Of a stretch of DNA of 64,000 nt, positions 62,830 through 64,000 are shown in pieces (within the stretch, counting starts at the first letter, position 1; every line of letters starts with the position of its first letter). The position numbers and the translations under genes are program-made. The notes under the pieces were generated by a model. That model was not told the DNA's origin and did not search any database. It saw only the letters and a program-made list of their open reading frames with translations. The stretch comes from Pseudoduganella guangdongensis (GTDB lineage Bacteria > Pseudomonadota > Gammaproteobacteria > Burkholderiales > Burkholderiaceae_D): assembly GCF_009857475.1 (NCBI RefSeq), contig NZ_WWCJ01000006.1, positions 186,001 to 250,000 of the forward strand. Reading direction: 5' to 3'.

Positions 62830-63927
62830 TCAATGGCTTTTCTTGTGTCGAATCATCCAGCGCGGTGCTTTAAATCGGACGATCCGCACATAAAGCCAGA
62901 CATAACTCGCAATAAATAACAGGCAGAACAGGATCAGGACCCAGGTATAGCGCCAGAACACGGTGGCGGGAATCACCGCCATCAGCGAAAACATCCACAG
63001 GTAGGGCGAGGTCAGGGAATTACGCCGCACCAGGGCGCGCGCATCCTTGCGGCCCACGGCCCATTGCACCACGCGGCGGAAAATCAGGCTGTGCAAATGG
63101 ATACCATCCGGCATGGCGGGCGACTTCCCTCGGATAAACAGGCGCCGATAAACACTGAACAGGGTTTCAAACGCGGGATATATTAAAAGCAATACCGCGT
63201 ACCAGGTAGAAACTTGGGGATTGCGCATAACCAGCAGCAGCGCTAATTCACCCAGCATAAAACCGATAAAGTAAGCACCGCCGTCGCCCAGGAAAATCAG
63301 GCCGACCGGGTAATTCCAAATCAGGAAACCGGCCGTGGCGCCCGCCACCATCAACGCCGCCACCAGCACGAACATATCATTGACCTGCAGCGCCACATAA
63401 CCGAGCGAAAGCAGCATGCAAATGGTGACCACGCTGGCCAGGCCATTGAAACCGTCGATGATATTAATGGCGTTGGCAATACCGGCCACCGCCAGCACCG
63501 TGAGCGGCAAGGTCAGCCACAGATACGGCAAGGGCCAGGCCGAGGTGAGCCAGTCGATGCGGTCGATGCGCGCATCGAGCAGGAAATAGCCGAGCAAGGC
63601 GGCGAACATGGTCAGCAGCAAGCGGCGCGTGGCGCTGACCTTGCCCGTGTAGTCTTCCACAATGCCGCCGGCAAAGGCGAACAGGGAGCAGGCCATGAGC
63701 GACAGCATCCAGCTGGTCATGGCCGGCACGCGCCAGACCGAAATACAGGCGCTCAGGGCGACCGCGAGGAAGATGGACAGGCCGCCAATGCGGGCCACGT
63801 GGTGCACGTGCACCTTTTGTACGCCGAGGAAATCAGTGTCCAGCGCAGGGCCATGCAGCCGCACTTCCTTGATGACCCACAGGGTCAACAGTGCAGACGC
63901 GACAAAGCTCACGAGGAAGGAAAACAT
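62830..63927 (-). CDS. Undecaprenyl-phosphate glycosyl-1-phosphate transferase, WecA/MraY family
   Basis: This 365-residue polytopic enzyme transfers a sugar-1-phosphate (in WecA, GlcNAc-1-P) to undecaprenyl phosphate, starting O-antigen or exopolysaccharide synthesis. It shows GGIVEDYTGKVSATRRLLLT, the Asp-containing ANAINIIDGFNGLASV and LIFLGDGGAYFIGF, plus about ten membrane helices and a cytoplasmic HLHSLIFRR motif. Its stop is 50 bases upstream of the H-NS start. The sugar is not certain. Confidence 0.9.
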   Translation of the reverse strand: MFSFLVSFVASALLTLWVIKEVRLHGPALDTDFLGVQKVHVHHVARIGGLSIFLAVALSACISVWRVPAMTSWMLSLMACSLFAFAGGIVEDYTGKVSATRRLLLTMFAALLGYFLLDARIDRIDWLTSAWPLPYLWLTLPLTVLAVAGIANAINIIDGFNGLASVVTICMLLSLGYVALQVNDMFVLVAALMVAGATAGFLIWNYPVGLIFLGDGGAYFIGFMLGELALLLVMRNPQVSTWYAVLLLIYPAFETLFSVYRRLFIRGKSPAMPDGIHLHSLIFRRVVQWAVGRKDARALVRRNSLTSPYLWMFSLMAVIPATVFWRYTWVLILFCLLFIASYVWLYVRIVRFKAPRWMIRHKKSH

Positions 63928-64000
63928 TTGTTCTTATCAGTATAGGGAGCTAGCCGCTGGTTTGATCGCGACGCAGCAAGAAAGATTGCCCGCACGCTAA

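Overview
The window looks like chromosomal DNA of a high-GC betaproteobacterium, most likely Oxalobacteraceae (a Massilia/Duganella/Janthinobacterium type). This rests on the gene content (betaproteobacterial H-NS, MiaB-PhoH-YbeY and GlyQS-GmhB-PlsC blocks, heptose and Kdo lipopolysaccharide genes, an orphan DctP with a DctB/DctR-type pair) and on strongly G/C-ending codons in nearly all genes. It is an inference from proteins read by eye; no search was run.

Layout. 1-4.0 kb: RND efflux adaptor (cut by the window edge) and permease. 4.0-6.4 kb: a palindromic REP-like element, a small charged protein, a phasin-like protein, XerD and Ogt. 6.4-10.4 kb: a DctP-type solute-binding protein, divergent from a sensor kinase and FixJ-type regulator. 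10.4-19.1 kb: MarR regulator, CPBP membrane protease, diguanylate cyclase, QueG, TsaE, AmiC-type amidase, a mutarotase, a periplasmic carbonic anhydrase with a long extension, and DedA. 19.2-23.4 kb: cyclophilin, a second palindromic element, MutL, MiaA and two identical tandem tRNA-Met genes with a clear sigma-70 promoter and terminator. 23.3-34.2 kb: mixed accessory and metabolic genes: an ArsR-controlled desaturase, thioredoxin, aldehyde dehydrogenase, ChaN-like lipoprotein, a LysR/SDR pair, a sensor kinase, an HDOD protein and several small unknowns.

34.3-55.2 kb is the conserved block miaB-phoH-ybeY-corC-lnt-glyQ-glyS-gmhB-plsC-metalloprotease, interrupted twice. Between ybeY and corC sits a type VI secretion cargo module: a VgrG spike with a C-terminal extension, a two-HKD phospholipase D effector and a secreted protein of no recognised family that is the likely immunity protein. 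The effector part is clearly less GC-rich. A small membrane protein and ZntB follow it. Between lnt and glyQ sits an Rpn/PD-(D/E)XK-like gene with eleven 12-bp tandem repeats and a small gene that duplicates its C-terminal module.

55.2-64 kb: a NarL-type response regulator and DesK-like kinase with a secreted amidohydrolase, then envelope genes (WaaA, WaaC, phosphomannomutase/phosphoglucomutase, H-NS, a WecA-like glycosyl-phosphate transferase). Themes are envelope and LPS synthesis (GmhB, WaaA, WaaC, WecA-like, PlsC, Lnt, AmiC) and tRNA function (QueG, TsaE, MiaA, MiaB, GlyQS, tRNA-Met). The most notable region is the VgrG-phospholipase-immunity module at 37.2-44.5 kb.
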